From Celerinatantimonas diazotrophica (GTDB taxonomy: Bacteria; Pseudomonadota; Gammaproteobacteria; Enterobacterales; Celerinatantimonadaceae), in contig NZ_SMGD01000013.1 of the NCBI RefSeq assembly GCF_004339545.1, positions 248,001-312,000 of the forward strand: a stretch of 64,000 bases of DNA, written 5' to 3'. Under the pieces are notes generated by a model. The model was not told where the DNA came from and searched no databases. It saw nothing but the letters and a program-made list of their open reading frames with translations. Below are positions 19,764 to 29,405 of the stretch, piece by piece. Every line of letters begins with the position of its first letter. The stretch's first letter is position 1. The position numbers were made by a program, and so were the translations under genes.

Positions 19764-20189
19764 ATGCTGCGTCTCAGGGTTGTTCTACTCACCTGTATAC
19801 AGGTTACTATTCTTTCCCTTATTTGGATGGCGGCTAACGTTTTTGTCCAGCGTCTGCATGTTCCCGTTCCATCTAATCTGGTTGGATTATGTCTATTGCT
19901 CATTTTGGTTTTCACCCGAATCATTCGCCCAAACTGGCTTCGCTTGGGAGCTAGTTGGTTATTAGCTGAAATGCTGTTGTTTTTCGTCCCAGCTGCTATT
20001 TCAGTCATTAAATATCCCCAATTAATTCGCCAATTTGGCCTACAAATCATGGCGGTTATTTTTCTAAGTACCCTTTGTGTCATAATTTCGACTGCATGGA
20101 CCGTCGATAAAATGCACCGAATCGAGGTTCGCCTGGCTCGTCGTCGTGATCATAAACTCATCTTGTCGAACCGGAGTAATCGTTCATGA
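19764..20189 (+). CDS. CidA/LrgA family holin-like membrane protein
   Basis: 141 aa, four hydrophobic helices with the family segment VFVQRLHVPVPSNLVGLCLLLIL and the helix pair LLAEMLLFFVPAAISVIKY. CidA/LrgA proteins are holin-like proteins linked to murein hydrolase control, overflow metabolism and pyruvate uptake. The basic C-terminal tail (RRRDHKL) is probably cytoplasmic. The stop overlaps the lrgB start by 4 bp (ATGA), so the two are co-translated. Confidence 0.9.
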   Translation: MLRLRVVLLTCIQVTILSLIWMAANVFVQRLHVPVPSNLVGLCLLLILVFTRIIRPNWLRLGASWLLAEMLLFFVPAAISVIKYPQLIRQFGLQIMAVIFLSTLCVIISTAWTVDKMHRIEVRLARRRDHKLILSNRSNRS

Positions 20190-20875
20190 ACAACTCTGCA
20201 ATAGCCTTGGGTTGTTTCGTGCTGACGATCGTTTTATATCTCATTAGCAAGTGGCTATATCATAAAAAAAACATTGTCTTATTCATGCCTTTATTGTTAG
20301 CCCCCGTGCTCATTTTAATCGTAGTTCTGGCGCTGAAAATTCCATATAAAGATTACATTCAGGATTCACACTGGCTGCTGTGGATGTTAGGACCTGCTAC
20401 CGTCGCTTTTGCGATTCCAATTTATGATCAGCGCCAACTCATTGCTAGACACTGGCTATCGCTCACTGTTGGGGTCTGTGTTGCAGTCTTGGTGGCCGTG
20501 ACTACATCAGTGATGTTAGCTAGGTTATTTCATCTGACCATTGAGCTACAACGCAGTTTAGCCATGCGCTCGATCACCACCCCATTTGCCATTCAGGCCA
20601 CCAAAATTATTGGAGGCCAGACAGACCTAAACGCCGTCTTTGTTGTCATTACAGGTGTACTAGGTATGGCAATTGGAGAATTCACTCTGACGCTCACTGC
20701 CATTCGTTCACGACTTGGTAAAGGGGCAAGTTTAGGAGCTTGTGCCCATGGGGCAGGAACGGCTAAGGCTTATCAGCTAGGCCATACAGAAGGCGTTACA
20801 TCAAGCGTGATCATGATGCTGGCCGGCGTAATTACCGTCTGCGCCGCCCCGTTGATTGGTCATGTATTTTGGTAA
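20186..20875 (+). CDS. CidB/LrgB family membrane protein
   Basis: 229-aa polytopic partner of the upstream LrgA/CidA protein. Conserved LrgB motifs are LGPATVAFAIPIYDQR, the central RSITTPFAI(Q)ATKIIGG, and the C-terminal GACAHGAGTAKAYQLG. Usually encoded directly after the holin-like gene, as here. Function as an antiholin-like protein or pyruvate transporter subunit is known from other species; which applies here cannot be told. Confidence 0.92.
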   Translation: MNNSAIALGCFVLTIVLYLISKWLYHKKNIVLFMPLLLAPVLILIVVLALKIPYKDYIQDSHWLLWMLGPATVAFAIPIYDQRQLIARHWLSLTVGVCVAVLVAVTTSVMLARLFHLTIELQRSLAMRSITTPFAIQATKIIGGQTDLNAVFVVITGVLGMAIGEFTLTLTAIRSRLGKGASLGACAHGAGTAKAYQLGHTEGVTSSVIMMLAGVITVCAAPLIGHVFW

Positions 20876-20933
20876 GATGTCCGTAACTTTAGCTACATCA
20901 ATCCATGTAGTTTTTGCCTCACGTTGAGGCGTT

Positions 20934-20963
20934 AAGCATCTGGGCAGGACCAGATGCTTTTTT
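20934..20963 (+). terminator. Rho-independent terminator of lrgA-lrgB
   Basis: 10-bp stem AAGCATCTGG / CCAGATGCTT, 6-nt loop, then TTTTTT. A second hairpin GCCTC-ACGTT-GAGGC lies just before it (20916-20930). Confidence 0.9.
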
Positions 20964-20988
20964 ATTTCACACTCTTTTACTCACTAAT

Positions 20989-22083
20989 CTAATCTTGCGG
21001 TTCATCCTGCGGTAGCGATTCAATATGCAACGTCTGAGTTGGGAATGCACAATCAGCGCCATTTTGATGAATAATATCTAACGTTTTAAGCAAGACATCT
21101 TGCTTAATCTGATGATACTTTTTCCAATCCACTGTTTTAGTAAATGTGTAAATAAAAAAATCCAGGCTGGATGCCCCAAAGCCATTAAAGTTCACCATTA
21201 AAGTCTTATTGGCATCTATCGATTCGTGATTCTCCAGCATCTGCTTCACTTGTTCAACAATCGTACGCACCTGCGTCGCATCCTGATAACGAACACCGAC
21301 CGTCTCATAAATGCGCCGATTTAACATGCGTGAGGGGTTTTCAACTGAAATTTGGGTGAAAACTGAATTGGGCACATATAGTGGCCGTAGATCAAATGTG
21401 CGAATTTTAGTCACCCGAAACCCGATACGCTCAACCGTTCCTTCTATCGGACGATCGGGGCTACGGATCCAATCGCCAACCCGGAAAGGCTTATCTAAGT
21501 ATACGACAAACGCACCAAAAAAATTGGCCAACAGATCTTTAGCTGCCATCCCAATGACCAACCCACCAACACCCCCAAAAGCAAGCAATCCAGAGATGCT
21601 CACACCAAGGCTTTGGAAGACGGTAAGCAACACAATAATGATGATTGAAGCTTTCAGTAGTTTAGCAACAGCTTGAACCGTGGTTGCATCTCGCCCCTTA
21701 GCGATAAACTCTTCTTCACCACTATTGGTCACCCGCCAAGCAGCCAAGGCAAACAGACCTTCTAAACACACCTTGCGAACAACCGGCAGGTATATCGCTA
21801 AATTAGAATCGATCCGATCCGCAACACTATCAGCAACCAGACTCAGCCCCAGCAATAAAATAAACCAACTCACCGGTCCATTGAGCGATTCCCATAAAAT
21901 ATTGTCCCAGTGAGTCTGTGAACGCTCCGTTATTTTGACAATTCGTTTCCCAAGCACTCGCCATAAAAGAGTGACCAATAACGTCAAAGCAATAATACAA
22001 CTTACTTCGATAGCCCACCCTTGCCCTAATTCATGAGTTAGATGGGCAAATTGCATATGAAACCAGTTAGAGGTGGTTTCCAT
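20989..22083 (-). CDS. MscS-family mechanosensitive channel (YnaI-like)
   Basis: 364 aa. N-terminal transmembrane helices (about 20-42, 70-90, 105-120), then the pore helix region SGLLAFGGVGGLVIGMAAKDLLANFFG (Gly/Ala-packed TM3) and the cytoplasmic beta domain VYLDKPFRVGDWIRSPDRPIEGTVE. The run TFDLRPLYVPNSVFTQISVENPSRM closely resembles E. coli YnaI. Gating under hypo-osmotic stress is the family role. Monocistronic, convergent with lrgB. Confidence 0.92.
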   Translation of the reverse strand: METTSNWFHMQFAHLTHELGQGWAIEVSCIIALTLLVTLLWRVLGKRIVKITERSQTHWDNILWESLNGPVSWFILLLGLSLVADSVADRIDSNLAIYLPVVRKVCLEGLFALAAWRVTNSGEEEFIAKGRDATTVQAVAKLLKASIIIIVLLTVFQSLGVSISGLLAFGGVGGLVIGMAAKDLLANFFGAFVVYLDKPFRVGDWIRSPDRPIEGTVERIGFRVTKIRTFDLRPLYVPNSVFTQISVENPSRMLNRRIYETVGVRYQDATQVRTIVEQVKQMLENHESIDANKTLMVNFNGFGASSLDFFIYTFTKTVDWKKYHQIKQDVLLKTLDIIHQNGADCAFPTQTLHIESLPQDEPQD

Positions 22084-22275
22084 AGATAAAATGTCTCGTT
22101 GATAAAATTAATGAATAAATCTTAGAGAAGAGTTTCACGAAGCTCAATGATAATCTTAATGAATCCTCCGTTGATTTAAGCAATGACCAACTTCCACGCC
22201 AACTACTTTTGCAATCGACGATGAAATTCAGCAGACTGATATTACCGTGCTCATAATTCATCTTAAGAGGTCATT

Positions 22276-23199
22276 ATGACCAAACAGAATTCTCAACTTT
22301 TCGGCTACTCTAAAGGCGCTCAAGTTTTACAAGTCCCTGTTCAAGAATTACCTTTAGATGTTATTAATCAGGTTGTGTTCTCACAGGTTCTAGAACACAA
22401 CGCCATGCTACAACTTTGCATGACTTTGATTGTTCCGCGAACACCCCAACCTAAACCAGCAATTATCTATTATCCCGGTGGTGGATTTACCAGTAGTAAA
22501 CGGGATCAATTTATCGAAATGCGCGTTGCACTGGCCAAGACGGGTTTTGTCGTTGCAGCAGTAGAGTATCGTGTTGTGCCTCACCAATTTCCCGCTCCGA
22601 TAATCGATGGTAAAGCGGCAATTCGTTATTTACGTCAGCATGCCAAAGAATTCACAATCAATCCGGATCGAATCGGTGTTTTAGGGGATTCAGCGGGCGG
22701 CTATATGGCACAAATGATGACTCTCGCAGAATCAGAAGAATTTGACCAAGGTGACTTCCTCAACCAGTCTTCAGCAGTCCAAGCTGGCGTCAGCATTTAT
22801 GGGATCTCAAATCTGTTAAATATAGGTGAAGGATTCAACGATAAATTGCAACAGGTGCACCAATCGCCCGCTGTGACAGAGGCACTGTTAGTTCATGGAG
22901 CAGCATTTAATACGTTTGCGGGTGCATCGATTCAAAGCGACCCAGATCGAGCATTATATGCCAGTCCAATGGGACATATCGATGGCGCCAAACCACCACT
23001 ATTATTGATGCATGGGAGTGACGATCCGCTAGTGAGCCCTATTCAAAGTCAGCAACTTTATGAGCAATTGCAGGAGCGTGAGGCTCTAGTTGATTATATT
23101 ATCGTAGAAAAAGCAGGTCACGCAGATGATGATGTTTGGTATCAACCTGCTATTACTGATACTGTTTGCCAGTGGTTTAAGCGCCATCTATTAGATTAA
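22276..23199 (+). CDS. Alpha/beta hydrolase (esterase/lipase, BD-FAE/HSL-like)
   Basis: 307 aa, no signal peptide. Oxyanion-hole motif YYPGGGF (in place of HGGG), nucleophile elbow GDSAGGY with catalytic Ser, Asp in GSDDPLVSP and His in AGHADDDVW near the C-terminus complete the triad. Sequence resembles small-acyl esterases and feruloyl-esterase-like (BD-FAE) proteins. Preceded by AAGAGG 9 bases before ATG. Natural substrate not deducible. Confidence 0.88.
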   Translation: MTKQNSQLFGYSKGAQVLQVPVQELPLDVINQVVFSQVLEHNAMLQLCMTLIVPRTPQPKPAIIYYPGGGFTSSKRDQFIEMRVALAKTGFVVAAVEYRVVPHQFPAPIIDGKAAIRYLRQHAKEFTINPDRIGVLGDSAGGYMAQMMTLAESEEFDQGDFLNQSSAVQAGVSIYGISNLLNIGEGFNDKLQQVHQSPAVTEALLVHGAAFNTFAGASIQSDPDRALYASPMGHIDGAKPPLLLMHGSDDPLVSPIQSQQLYEQLQEREALVDYIIVEKAGHADDDVWYQPAITDTVCQWFKRHLLD

Positions 23200-23237
23200 A
23201 TAGCCAAACTACAAACTGAGCGCATAAAAACGCTCAG

Positions 23238-25694
23238 TTAAATCGGTTTTTTACCATTAAACAATAACTGTTCAAAAATATCTGGCTCAAGCGCCTCACT
23301 GAACAAAAATCCTTGATAAGTGCGACATCCCCGATACTTAAGAAATTGCATCTGAAAATCTGTTTCAACACCTTCCGCAACCACCTCAATGCCTAAGTTT
23401 TCACTCATAGCAATAATCGTCGCGATAATGGCGCTACTGCCAGCTCGAGTCCCATTAACAACAACTTCATCGACAAATGATTTATCAATCTTAAGGCAAT
23501 GAATCGGCAGTCGATTCAAATAGGCAAGTGATGAGTATCCAGTACCAAAATCGTCAATAGAGAAACGCACGCCAAACTCACGTAGCTCCGACAGTTTGGT
23601 AATCGTTTCATCAACATTGGTCACTAAAACGCCCTCGGTAATTTCCAGCTCCAGTAACGACGGATCACATCCTTCCTGATTAATAATATCAATGACTTCC
23701 TGGACAAAACCACTCCGATGAAATTGTTTCGGGCTAACATTGACAGAAAGGGTCTTAAACTGAACAGGGATCCCTTTGTCTTGCCACTGTTTTAATTTAC
23801 GGCATGCGCCTCGCATCACCCACTCACCGAGTTCCACAACAAAACCTGACTCTTCTGCCATCGGAATAAAGACCCCCGGAGAGATCCACCCATAGCGCTC
23901 ATCAAACCAACGCAATAACGTCTCAGCACCAGTCATCTGATAATTGTCATTAAAGCGCGGCTGAAAATAAATAACCATGTCATCATTGTTCATCGCTTTA
24001 GGCATCAACATCTGAATTTCATGACGCTGATGCGCCTTACTCGCCATCTCTTCGATAAAGAAATGAACTTTTGAACGTCCGACTTCTTTACCATGATAGA
24101 GTGCAATATCAGCCTGACGGAAGACTTCATAAGCTTTGTTTTTCTGATGTGGGAACAGAGCAATGCCAGTGGTGATATTCAAATTAATTTCACTATTCTG
24201 AATTTCGATGGTTTCACGGACATGGCTACTTAACTGGTGGGCAATGGAGAGTAATTTACGCACCGCGTTTTGTTTCACTTGTCCTAAATGAGTCAATAGT
24301 ATCGCAAATTCATCGCCACTAATCCGCGCGACAGTATGCACATGGCTGCGGCGAGTTTCTAACCTTCTGGCAACTTTTTTGAGGATAAAATCGCCGATGT
24401 GATGACCAAATAGATCATTAATATTTTTAAAATTATCAATGTCTATGTAAAACAAACCACCAAATTCTTGATATTCAACGTGTGAGTCAATCGCTTGTTC
24501 GAGCTCTTCTAACAGTCGGCTACGATTCGCCAATTTCGTGGTTGAATCATAATTACTCTGATATACCAACTTCTCTTGAGCCCGGTGTAATTCCGAAATA
24601 TCTTTAAATAATCCCACCATCCGGAGTGGTCTACTATCATCTTTTTCAATGACCATCACTCGCGGTGAAACCCAAATAATTTCGCCTCGAGCACTGACTA
24701 GACGATGAACATGCACAAACGTATCACGCACACCTTGCATATAAAGTCGAAATTGATTGAGCGTTTCGTCTTTATCATCAGCATGAATATAGTTTTGCCA
24801 ACCCCCAATATCTTTCGCTAACTGTTGCGGTGCAATTTCCAACATGAGGGCCCATTGCTGATTAAAATGAACCTCATCAGTGACTAAATCCCATTCCCAT
24901 ATGCCGTTCATATCGCTATCGAGTGCAAACTGCCAACGTAACTCAGCAGCTTGTGTTTGCGACATGCAAGTGCTCAACGTTGAGCGCAAATCATTTAAAA
25001 AATAGCCAACCTGAGCCACTTCTCCTCGTCCAAATTGCTCGGTTTGTATCTGCGGGAGATGATGCAGATGATTGATTGAAATTTGCTTTAACGGCTTCAC
25101 TAACCAACGGCGAATTAACATATTCATGACTAGGGCTCCCAACAAAATAAGCCCCCACTGCCATAATGCTTGATTAAGTAATCGTCGAAAAACTTGCGAC
25201 CACTGATGGCCCAAATCATACTCAACCAACAAAACCCGTTTAGAACTACCTGAAGACTGATGCGTTATCACCGGCTCATAAAAAGCCCCCATTAAACCAT
25301 TGTCAAAAACATACCATTGAGCACGGCTCGTATAGATAACTTTCTTGAATATTTTAGAATTAAAATATTCGCTTACATGATTGATAGACTCACCCTGATG
25401 CTGATGGTTACTATCCAGCAAGATATGCAGATTTGAGCCAACCAGCATGATCGAATGAAACGGCTGAAGATACGTTAACAGGTTTAAAAAATCTTCATTG
25501 TTTTGCTGCTGTGACTGTTCCAAATGCAAAAAGCCATTAATCCGCTTGGAGAAATGTTCAACTCGTTGCTGAGTTTCAGTGATTAAGCTTTGTTGATGAA
25601 AATTAATCGATCGCCAAAACAGCAGCCCTTGGGCAAGCGAGGCAATCACAAAAAAAATTATCGGGATAAGAATGCTAAGTGACAATCGGCGCAT
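23238..25694 (-). CDS. Membrane-anchored PAS-GGDEF-EAL protein (cyclic-di-GMP turnover)
   Basis: 818 aa. TM helix about 8-27, periplasmic sensor of about 145 residues, second TM about 175-193, PAS/PAC domain about 253-370 (WEWDLVTDEVHF), GGDEF domain about 375-545 and EAL domain about 555-805. The GGDEF signature is SGDEF (459-463) and the EAL signature is ETLLRW. The other EAL catalytic positions are kept: NVSPKQF, ELEITEG, DDFGTGYSS, LKIDKSFV, AEGVET. The phosphodiesterase is thus probably active, while cyclase activity of the SGDEF site is uncertain. A single-gene unit. Confidence 0.93.
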   Translation of the reverse strand: MRRLSLSILIPIIFFVIASLAQGLLFWRSINFHQQSLITETQQRVEHFSKRINGFLHLEQSQQQNNEDFLNLLTYLQPFHSIMLVGSNLHILLDSNHQHQGESINHVSEYFNSKIFKKVIYTSRAQWYVFDNGLMGAFYEPVITHQSSGSSKRVLLVEYDLGHQWSQVFRRLLNQALWQWGLILLGALVMNMLIRRWLVKPLKQISINHLHHLPQIQTEQFGRGEVAQVGYFLNDLRSTLSTCMSQTQAAELRWQFALDSDMNGIWEWDLVTDEVHFNQQWALMLEIAPQQLAKDIGGWQNYIHADDKDETLNQFRLYMQGVRDTFVHVHRLVSARGEIIWVSPRVMVIEKDDSRPLRMVGLFKDISELHRAQEKLVYQSNYDSTTKLANRSRLLEELEQAIDSHVEYQEFGGLFYIDIDNFKNINDLFGHHIGDFILKKVARRLETRRSHVHTVARISGDEFAILLTHLGQVKQNAVRKLLSIAHQLSSHVRETIEIQNSEINLNITTGIALFPHQKNKAYEVFRQADIALYHGKEVGRSKVHFFIEEMASKAHQRHEIQMLMPKAMNNDDMVIYFQPRFNDNYQMTGAETLLRWFDERYGWISPGVFIPMAEESGFVVELGEWVMRGACRKLKQWQDKGIPVQFKTLSVNVSPKQFHRSGFVQEVIDIINQEGCDPSLLELEITEGVLVTNVDETITKLSELREFGVRFSIDDFGTGYSSLAYLNRLPIHCLKIDKSFVDEVVVNGTRAGSSAIIATIIAMSENLGIEVVAEGVETDFQMQFLKYRGCRTYQGFLFSEALEPDIFEQLLFNGKKPI

Positions 25695-26016
25695 CTAACC
25701 ACCTGATTGAATCGAACGGATGCAAACTTATCTCTATAAATCTAATTACTAGCTGATTAAACGATTTAAACTGCGGCAATTTATAATCATGGCAGGCCAC
25801 TGAACAACTTTCCTTAGCTTGAGGTGCACTCCTAAAAGCAAACACCTTAACTACATCACTTGATCGAAAATTGTGACAAGATACAAAGGAAAATGGAAGA
25901 GAAATTAGAATAAATTATACAAAAAATCTATAGTGCTCTAATTTTTCAGGAAGTTATCGCTAAATTCTAGCAATTTTCATGAAGAACCATCGAACAAATT
26001 CGATGGTTCAGAAGTA
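25695..26016. other. Intergenic stretch with the htpX terminator
   Basis: AT-rich region without recognisable gene. At 25984-26009 a perfect 11-bp hairpin GAACCATCGAA / TTCGATGGTTC with loop CAAA follows the htpX stop on the minus strand and is the likely terminator, although its T tract is poor. Confidence 0.55.
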
Positions 26017-26889
26017 TTATAAGTTGCGAAGAGCTTCGATACGTTTAGCAATCGGAGGATGAGACATAAACAATTCACTAAAGGAACTTCGACCATTAAT
26101 CCCAAAAGCTGCAATCGAACCTTCCAATTCACTTTCGTGTCCTTGACCTAAACGTTGCAACGCAGCAATCATTTTTTGTCGACCGACTAACTGCGCACTA
26201 CCCGCATCAGCCCGATATTCTCGTTGCCGAGAGAACCACATCACAACGACCGAAGCAAGCATGCCAAAGACCAGCTCGAGCACAAATACGGTCGCCATAT
26301 AAGCCAAGCCCCCCATTGCGGGACGATCTTCATCGCTATTATTGCCAACATTGGCAATAATCCCTGCAACAACCCGGGCTAAGAAGATCACAAACGTGTT
26401 CACAACCCCCTGAATCAGAGTCAATGTGACCATATCACCATTCGCGATATGGCTAACTTCATGAGCCAATACCGCCTCGGCTTCATCACGTGTCATTGAA
26501 TTAAGAAGGCCACTGCTCACAGCAACTAACGAGTTATTTCTACTGGCCCCGGTGGCAAATGCATTCACCTCGCTCGAGTGATAAATTGCCACTTCTGGCA
26601 TCCCTATCCCAGCGGCATTTGCCTGAGCTTGGACGGTACTCAAAAGCCAGTGTTCTTCACTGTTACGTGGCTGGCTAATCACCTGAGCCCCCACCGAACG
26701 TTTTGCCATCCACTTCGACAGAAGCAAAGAGATGAATGCCCCGCCAAAACCGAACACACTCGCAAAAACTAATAAACCAGCATAACTTCTAGAGTGTATT
26801 CCTGTCATCGCAAAAACAATATTTAAAATAATTCCAAGAACTAGCACAACAGCTAAGTTCGTCAGAATAAACAACAGAACACGTTTCAT
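26017..26889 (-). CDS. htpX: Membrane metalloprotease HtpX
   Basis: 290-aa inner-membrane zinc protease (M48 family) taking part in membrane protein quality control with FtsH. Two N-terminal TM helices (about 4-28, 38-58), then the zinc-binding HEVSH at 143-147, two further hydrophobic segments, and the third-ligand region [18 protein letters not shown]-terminal [14 protein letters not shown] is typical. Length equals E. coli HtpX closely (293). Heat-shock/Cpx control is known elsewhere; here only a sigma70-like promoter was spotted. Confidence 0.96.
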   Translation of the reverse strand: MKRVLLFILTNLAVVLVLGIILNIVFAMTGIHSRSYAGLLVFASVFGFGGAFISLLLSKWMAKRSVGAQVISQPRNSEEHWLLSTVQAQANAAGIGMPEVAIYHSSEVNAFATGASRNNSLVAVSSGLLNSMTRDEAEAVLAHEVSHIANGDMVTLTLIQGVVNTFVIFLARVVAGIIANVGNNSDEDRPAMGGLAYMATVFVLELVFGMLASVVVMWFSRQREYRADAGSAQLVGRQKMIAALQRLGQGHESELEGSIAAFGINGRSSFSELFMSHPPIAKRIEALRNL

Positions 26890-27341
26890 TTTGAATGCCT
26901 ACCGTAAACAATCAGTTAAGACAAAAGTATAGTTTGCTAGGCGCAAATCGCTTAGCTTTCTCGAAGGATATTAGCGGTATTGGAAATAGAGTCAACATTC
27001 TATGTATCGGAATATCAGTTGGGTTTTTATCGGGATTTATATAGGCTTTAATCTTTTGACGATATCATACCCGATTCTGTCATGCCATATTTTAAAAAAG
27101 TGCCGTAACCGACATACTAATCGACACTCGTTGACAATATTGAGACAGATAAAGGAATTAACTCAACCGAGAAACATCCCTCTATGCAACTAAACTGCCT
27201 GAGCCTAATCACGAGGTTATAAATTTAGTGCGATGGTTACAGTAAAAATAACGGCAATATGGACATTCTGAAGAGGATTTAGAAGAGGGAAACTAAGCAG
27301 CACAACGATGTTGGACGATGCGCTGCCTCAGTTTAAAAAGA
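26890..27341. other. Intergenic region with possible htpX promoter
   Basis: 452 bp. On the minus strand TTGACT (26990-26995) and TAATAT (26968-26973) are 16 bp apart, about 80 bp upstream of htpX. A 63-codon plus-strand frame at 27002 lacks a ribosome binding site and is not supported as a gene. Nothing else recognised. Confidence 0.4.
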
Positions 27342-28004
27342 TTATTTAACCGCCAGACCCTGCATGAATGATGCGGGTAAAAACATCGATACGACTGAAA
27401 ACATAGCGGTTACACAGAGCATTAAAATAATTAACGACAATAGAATATTCAAAAAACCTTTCATTGCAGAAAAATGCTGCACTCGACCAACACATCGACT
27501 AAAAATAATCAGCGCCCATATGCCAATGACCAATTGAACCACTTGCATCCACCAGAGAGTTCCAACCAGATCAGGAGCCCGTTTAACCACCATAGCAGCA
27601 GGTAAAAACGCATCATGCCCGAGCAATGCAATACGAGGGATCCATAGAATCAAAGCCCAAATAGTCGGCACATTGGCCCAACTTACTGCAGCACGTAAAT
27701 GTTCAGGGCTGGCATTTCCTCCTAACCATGAACCACTCCAGCGTAATAATCCCGCAAGAATATACAGCATCACAACGCCAAGAATAGATCCGGCAATCAG
27801 TGCAAAAATTGCTATTTGTGCACCATTAAAATGGCCACCTGCATTTAACTCGCTTAATTGGTATAAAAATTCAGAAAAGCCACTCACTGCGGCCAAAACT
27901 ATGACTGAGTTTTTCGGATTAGTTTTTACAATCTGCTCAATGGTATCTCCCGGGCGAGTCCAGATCGATGTCCAGGGATTACGGATTGGTTGATTAGATT
28001 CCAT
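27342..28004 (-). CDS. Yip1 domain membrane protein
   Basis: 220 aa starting at the ATG at 28002-28004; a TTG two codons upstream is a weaker alternative. The N-terminal NPWTSIWTRPGDTIEQIV motif and five hydrophobic helices are typical of bacterial Yip1/DUF1282-like proteins, integral inner-membrane proteins of unknown function. It lies 450 bp upstream of htpX on the same strand but with its own spacing, so is probably a separate unit. Confidence 0.8.
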   Translation of the reverse strand: MESNQPIRNPWTSIWTRPGDTIEQIVKTNPKNSVIVLAAVSGFSEFLYQLSELNAGGHFNGAQIAIFALIAGSILGVVMLYILAGLLRWSGSWLGGNASPEHLRAAVSWANVPTIWALILWIPRIALLGHDAFLPAAMVVKRAPDLVGTLWWMQVVQLVIGIWALIIFSRCVGRVQHFSAMKGFLNILLSLIILMLCVTAMFSVVSMFLPASFMQGLAVK

Positions 28005-28128
28005 GTGCAACTATATATCTTATTGAGTGGATTGATATCTTATTATACGGATTTTTAGGGGGATCAATCTAGTATTGACCTTAAAAACATAATCTCGCTG
28101 ACACGACTAGAACTTAACAACACTCTGC

Positions 28129-28440
28129 CTAACCAAAATTATCGCTCACTTTTTTGCAATACAATAATGACAACCACCACAAATAAGCTACTATCCCAAT
28201 CGCGCCCATGATTGAACAAGCCATTGTATTCAAGAGCTATCCAGCAACAATACAAGCCATCCACAAAATAAGATCAAAGAAATATAGAAAGCCTTATCAA
28301 ACTGTTCATACAGCGGATTTTCTTAAAAACCACTCTCCGTAGAGAAGTGACCCCAAACTACCCTAATAAAATGAAGGATAAGCAGATACCGCCATACACT
28401 TCCAGACTAAAACGCCAATGGCCTCTCTGACAAATTTCAT
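28129..28440 (-). pseudogene. Decayed small membrane protein gene
   Basis: Between the Yip1 and ydfG genes the minus strand spells a protein only if one stop and two frameshifts are repaired. From ATG 28438-28440 it reads MKFVREAIGVLVWKCMAVSA, meets TAG after 25 codons, continues GSLLYGEWFLRK, shifts frame to NPLYEQFDKAFYISL and a hydrophobic helix ending LVLLLDS, then shifts again to MACSIMGAIGIVAYLWW and ends CKKVSDNFG-TAG at 28129. About 103 codons with two or more predicted TM helices. Family not recognised. The intact-looking amino-acid runs in three frames argue for a recently dead gene rather than chance. Confidence 0.5.
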
Positions 28441-28531
28441 CACACTACAATCACCCAGATTAGAAATAGCAGACCAAGCTATCAGAAAACAAACCTGATT
28501 CAGTTGGAGTTATGGTGAAACTAGCAATAAA

Positions 28532-28551
28532 AAGGTACCCTAAGGTACCTT
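28532..28551 (-). terminator. Terminator of ydfG
   Basis: AAGGTACC / GGTACCTT 8-bp stem with 4-nt loop, followed on the minus strand by TTTATT, 25 bp after the ydfG stop. Confidence 0.8.
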
Positions 28552-28575
28552 ATTTCGTAGCAAATGAGTCAGTTA

Positions 28576-29319
28576 CTACTTTTGTCGATGAACCGCTAAC
28601 GGTGCACTTGCCTGAGATACGGGCATCATTTCAATACGATTGTAATTGACGTGCGTAGGCTGACTGACTAAAAAGGAAACCGTACTAGCGATGTCTTCCG
28701 GCATAATATATTTAACATTTTCATATACTTTAGCCGCTTTATCATCATTACCTTTAAAACGAACATTCGAGAACTCAGTATCCCCACACAAACCTGGCTC
28801 TATATTGGTCACCCGAACTTGAGTACCCAATAGGTCCGTTCTAAGATTTAGACTAAATTGTTTAACAAAGGCTTTGGTCGCGCCATAGATATTTCCGCCC
28901 GGATATGGGTATGTGCCAGCAATCGAGCCCATATTAATAATCAACCCACTATTTTGTGCAATCATCGTAGGCAGAACTTTCTGGGTAAAATAAACGAGAC
29001 CATTGATGTTTGTGTTAATCATGGTCGTCCAGTCTGAAACCGCCAAGTTTTGCATTCCTTCAAGCCCCAGCGCTAGCCCAGCATTATTCACCAGAACATC
29101 GATACTGCCTTCTGGCACCTCACTAAAGGCTTTATCAATACTTGCAAAATCGGCGACATCACACACTATCGGAGTAAATAATTCACCAAGTTGTTCTTTT
29201 AGCACCTCAAGCTTCTCTGCTCTGCGAGCAAACCCCACAACATAATGCCCCTCGGCAACTAACCGTTGGCAAATGCTTTTACCAAATCCTGATGATGCTC
29301 CTGTCACTAAAATATTCAT
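28576..29319 (-). CDS. ydfG: NADP-dependent 3-hydroxy acid dehydrogenase YdfG (SDR)
   Basis: 247-aa short-chain dehydrogenase that oxidises L-serine, L-allo-threonine, 3-hydroxypropionate and related 3-hydroxy acids with NADP. Cofactor motif TGASSGFGKSI (6-16), NNAGLALG, catalytic Ser in GSIAGTYPYPGGN, and YGATKAFVKQFSLNLRTDL with Tyr and Lys. The YdfG-specific stretches EPGLCGDTEFSNVRFKG and EMMPVSQ match the E. coli enzyme. Monocistronic with its own terminator. Confidence 0.94.
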   Translation of the reverse strand: MNILVTGASSGFGKSICQRLVAEGHYVVGFARRAEKLEVLKEQLGELFTPIVCDVADFASIDKAFSEVPEGSIDVLVNNAGLALGLEGMQNLAVSDWTTMINTNINGLVYFTQKVLPTMIAQNSGLIINMGSIAGTYPYPGGNIYGATKAFVKQFSLNLRTDLLGTQVRVTNIEPGLCGDTEFSNVRFKGNDDKAAKVYENVKYIMPEDIASTVSFLVSQPTHVNYNRIEMMPVSQASAPLAVHRQK

Positions 29320-29405
29320 AGCGGTCCTTTTTGATGATGAAGAATGGCTTGTTGTACATATGTGATTCTTGCATATTACTGAGCATCAAATAGTCGCGCA
29401 ACCGC

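Noticed and set aside
27002-27193. 63-codon plus-strand frame upstream of htpX
   Set aside because: No ribosome binding site and no recognisable sequence; kept only as part of the intergenic entry.
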